64,000 bases of DNA, from NCBI GenBank assembly GCA_026419785.1, contig JAODTK010001876.1, forward strand, positions 1 to 64,000, given 5' to 3'. Made by a program: the position numbers and the translations under genes. This stretch comes from Sclerodactyla briareus. Lineage: Eukaryota > Echinodermata > Holothuroidea > Dendrochirotida > Sclerodactylidae. The stretch's first letter is position 1. Each line of letters opens with the position of its first letter. The notes below the pieces were generated by a model. That model was not told the DNA's origin. It saw only the letters and a program-made list of their open reading frames with translations, and did not search any database. Positions 60,650-64,000 of the stretch are shown piece after piece.

Positions 60650-61711
60650 CAGCTATTCCATATACAATTTATATGAAAAATACTGATGTTCTTCTCACTT
60701 GATTTGCGTCTATGAATTCCTGTTGTTCAACGCAGATGACGAGCCCTCTAATAATAATCACGTCGATCTCCGCTGGCAACAACAGCTGCGACATTAATAT
60801 GGGAAAGGAAGGCACATACTTTAGCTCTTCTCTAAGCTTTCTTCAATGCTCGGGGGGTCGACTCTTGCAAAATTGTTTTATTTCAGTCTGGACCGAACTG
60901 GTGGGATTGTCGAGCGGAAAACAATGATGAATCTGCTGTATCCCTGCAATCCTCTTGTTCCGCTGTAAAATAACAACATCGACAAATGGCTGGTGTGCTC
61001 GTTATTTCTGTATATGTAGGCGGAGAGTGACGACTATACTGCCATGGTGTCGTTCAAGTACATAACGCTGGAGATGCACAAGCCATAATTGCCAGCCGTC
61101 CCGTCATCGTTGGCGTAAAAGCCGGGCAGCATCTGAACGAGGTCCCTTCTAGATGTCGTTGCAGGCGTCTTCGCTCATGGTTGGAGTTTCGTATTGTCGA
61201 GAACGACACTAATTTGGAATCAAACTGCCACCTTACAATCCAAGATGCGTGATTGGAAGCTTAGCGGGACGATTAGCGTTGTTTTCCGATTGCGACAAGC
61301 GATGTCTTAAGACGCGTTTTGTCTCTAACTGAAATTGATAAGATTGTCTCGCTCTTTTACATAAACCTGCGCAGAGCGATATTAGCAGTGTCGAGTGTTC
61401 TCTTTTCGGGGAATGGCAATGGCAGTTCAAAAGAGACACCAAATATTCTTAATTACGTCCGGTGTCCTAGGCTATGTCAGAGTGGTTTGCTTGTAATTGA
61501 TTAGCATTAGGAAGGAGAAAGGAAAGCTTACCACGTTGGCTCTACTCAGGGGCCAAAGCTCCTCCTCCGGTCCGCCATTGCTTACCTTCTACAGTACATG
61601 TCATCGACCTACTTCCCGATGGATTTAGTCTATTTGGATCTTGTAGCAATCTTCCTAGCCACAATGATCATCGCTAAATCTAAATCAGGAATTGACACCT
61701 CTGACGAGTAA
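60650..61711 (+). pseudogene. SLC35G-like EamA transporter, copy D (decayed)
   Basis: Partner of copy C. The N-terminal span is very broken (60,800-60,930). The middle has 'MVSFKYITLEMHK' (61,044) and 'ASRPVIVGVKA'-type pieces. The second repeat starts 'VLSLTEIDKIVSLFYINL' (about 61,313-61,366) and ends cleanly with 'YFPMDLVYLDLVAIFLATMI' and 'IAKSKSGIDTSDE' before a TAA at 61,709. The best-kept C-terminus of the family is therefore here. About 80 bases (61,287-61,368) are identical to copy C although both flanks differ by many indels. Confidence 0.75.
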
Positions 61712-62230
61712 TGCATAAATCCGACGGGGGTGGATGTCCGGGTAGCTTTATCTGTGTTCCACTCCTGGAGGTTTGTCGAGAGGTGGGAATATTTGTAACT
61801 AAAGTGTTTGTATCAATATAAAAGGTTTTCATAGTATCCTCTCGATTTTCCGATTTAAACGATATGCAAGTAACGTCCTCTAAACCGCTTCATAATACTG
61901 AGTCGTCGATATTTTACCGGATTTCTCTGTGAAAAGCAATCGGAGGGAATTGGAAAAAGGCAAAAAACAGACTGCTTTGGATGGTCAGAAAGAAATATAG
62001 CTAATCAAGCCATGATAGATAAAGAGGTTTTTTTTTGTCATGTAGATTGTGCTGGTAGCAGTGTTTTTCAGTCCGTTTTATATCCAAAACCGTGGGGCCT
62101 ATGTGAGGAGCTGTAATAAATTTATATTATATATGGCACGATATTTGTAAATGTAGTGTGTCATATTTTAAAACAAGTCTGTGATTGCAAAATGCGTATT
62201 CATCGCGTTCCCTAATGGTCTGAATAGATA
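61712..62230. repeat. 3' flank shared by copies C and D (right copy)
   Basis: Counterpart of 43,796-44,640, shorter. 'ctgtgattgcaaaatgcg' (62,180) matches both 44,461 and a second related phrase at 44,565. Confidence 0.6.
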
Positions 62231-64000
62231 TATTAGGACATTGATTATTTAAGGTGCTCCACAAAACGTTTTTTATATCACCGGTCATTGAAACCATTGC
62301 CCACTCCGCCAATTCGGGGAGATATTACTTGTATGAAATTTTGGTTTATTCATTTATGGATCTTGGTCTCCTGAAAAGTACGAAATTTCGTGTATGAACA
62401 TGAACGCACGTGTAGGTTGTGTACTCACATCTTTAATTTATTGTGAATTATTATTCATACTTGAAGACGTACGTTAAGCCAATTGTTCTCCTAGACCGGC
62501 TATTGTTAGAAATGGAGGGCTTATCCCCGGCGCGTATCCAGGGGGGGGCTTTGGGGGCGCCCCCCCCCCCCCCGGTAAAAGAATGAGGGAAATAAGAAAA
62601 GGGAGTAATAGAAAAGGGGAAGAGGATGACAAGAAAAAGAAAAAGAAAAAGAGGGGGAGAGAGAACGAAGGAGAGGAAGAGGGGAGAAAAGAGAAAGAGG
62701 AGTAAGAGAGAGGGAAGGGGTTGTAAAAAAATAGAAAAGAACAAAAAACTGAAAAATTGACGTAGGCTCTTGTGCGTCATATGGCAAATAAACCGTGAGA
62801 ATGTTCGCGATTTTAGCACTAATCCCCCCCCCCCCCCCCTCCCCCCGCCGCGTTTGTCCACCATTGTACATCATCCGCTTCCGGTAACTCGGATAACAAA
62901 TATTGTCGAGGCGGAAGCCCCCCCCCCTTTTTCCACCCACTACAGACTATCAGGAGATAGTCATGGGTTAATTGCTGATTTCATACCCTCTGGCATGAGT
63001 TGAACTCATTTCGGGGGGGACATAAATTTATGTGACACCCTTCGCCAAAGATGGACCATAATACTTTCATGAGAGCCGCCGAACCCAACTCTGAGCCTCT
63101 TTATCAGGCGCGGACGCCGCGGTTTTAACATAAAGCCCCCCTTCCCTAATAGTAATAAAATCGTTGATACGATCCGCATCAGGCCGACGATGGTGCTCCG
63201 TTAGATGGCCCGTCATTAAATCCCCCCCCCCCCCCCCGCCATAGTTAGACATACAGTCAGTTGGCATTAACCAAGCAGGGCAACACACCATTCTCACTTG
63301 CATCTGGGCAGTGCCATATCACGTTTGAGATCGAGAACTCGAGTATCGCAACTCGGCGGAGAATGGGAAATAGAGCATTGTGAAAGCAAGGAGAATAATG
63401 TTTACCAAAATATTATTTTACTGAGTGCCCACAAAAAATTGTGGTTTCTTCGTGAACTGCGATGGCATTTAGAGGCAATTTTTTTTTTAAAGATTTCCTA
63501 ATTCTATTCGATAATGTGAAAAGCTCACCATTTCAATGTCTACGCTCCTTCAAAAACTAAGGCTGTGAAAAGATCGGGAAGTGCCTTTCTTAACTTCTAG
63601 GAGGCCCTTATAATCCTAAAATTTCCTTTACACTACTCCCAACATGCTGTCTCTCCGTCAGATATTAACATGAAACGACCATCTGGGTACTTCCTAGTCC
63701 GTGCCCCCCCCCCCCAAAAAAAAAAACATTGTTCATTGGCCCCCTACTCACTACATTCTGTGAACTGCAAGTAAACCTAGGCGCTCAGACTGCTTGGATT
63801 TTCACCGTGTTCTCCTCCAGGAAACTTCACTCGATTTTTTCTGCAATCTATGGCATAACGGTTATGTCATGATTGGACGTAGAGCCTAAGCTATCTAAAT
63901 GTCCTAAATTTGTGCTGGGATTCTGATTTTTCTGAGATATGCTTTGGAAATCTTGAGAATATTGCGCGCTTCGCGCGCACTGGGGATCGTAGTATGGCGC
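62231..64000. other. No gene; low-complexity and C-tract DNA
   Basis: Purine-rich GA/GAAA stretch at 62,580-62,750. A G8 then C14 pair at 62,541-62,574, preceded by 'ggcgcgtatcca', looks like a repeat end. More C tracts lie at 62,824-62,838, 62,919-62,927, 63,222-63,237 and 63,705-63,714. The proline- or glycine-rich frames are artefacts. The window ends near 'attgcgcgcttcgcgcgc'. Confidence 0.6.

Noticed and set aside
62451..62940. 137- and 139-codon minus-strand frames
   Set aside because: They arise from the purine-rich GA tract and C/G homopolymers; no motif, two overlapping phases both open.

Overview
This is eukaryotic, animal-type DNA with no sign of bacterial gene packing: long non-coding stretches, many microsatellites and homopolymers, and only decayed coding frames. 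I found no intact host gene, rRNA gene, functional tRNA gene or CRISPR array. The content (CR1/L2-like and Jockey-like LINEs, a Ty3/Gypsy-type gag-pol, a P-element/THAP9-like transposase, tRNA-derived SINEs, and repeated SLC35G-like EamA transporter copies) suits a marine invertebrate, perhaps a deuterostome such as an echinoderm, hemichordate or lancelet. That placement is inference. Recurrent G/C homopolymer-bearing repeat ends and scattered 'taggccta' words fit the same picture but prove nothing.

Layout. 1-470: short tandem repeat ending in a CA-rich tract. 1,940-5,012: long but frame-broken CR1/L2-like LINE (endonuclease, reverse transcriptase, conserved C-terminal end). 7,780-9,150: degenerate tandem repeat running into CAGA/GATA microsatellites. 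9,340-10,279: SLC35G-like copy A. 12.8-13.4 kb: island rich in CGCG words. 14.1-14.53 kb: tandem repeat framed by direct repeats. 15.88-16.83 kb: 255-bp T tract followed by a ~190-220 bp tandem repeat. 17.3-21.2 kb: minus-strand P-like/THAP9-like transposase remnant interrupted by a 433-bp tRNA-derived SINE. 26,301-28,261: hAT-like non-autonomous DNA transposon with AAGTC subterminal repeats. 29,396-30,425: SLC35G-like copy B.

The right half (34-62 kb) is dominated by repeated blocks in the same order. 34.17-35.83 kb matches 49.85-51.39 kb; 36.05-38.32 plus 40.49-40.62 kb matches 53.13-54.95 kb; 42.72-44.64 kb (SLC35G copy C) matches 60.65-62.23 kb (copy D). I read this as an old tandem segmental duplication of about 10-12 kb, later changed by insertions. 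A Jockey/CR1-like LINE (38.32-40.49 kb) and a Ty3/Gypsy gag-pol remnant (40.86-42.38 kb) occur only in the left copy.

Four decayed SLC35G-like copies are the only recurrent host-type coding theme. Almost every conserved frame carries single-base frame breaks. Either the locus is a graveyard, or some of the breaks are uncorrected long-read assembly errors; the sequence alone cannot decide. I did not find a convincing new biological system. The best leads are the collinear duplication, the SLC35G-like family, the P-like transposase remnant and a possible two-membrane-span exon near 51.7 kb.
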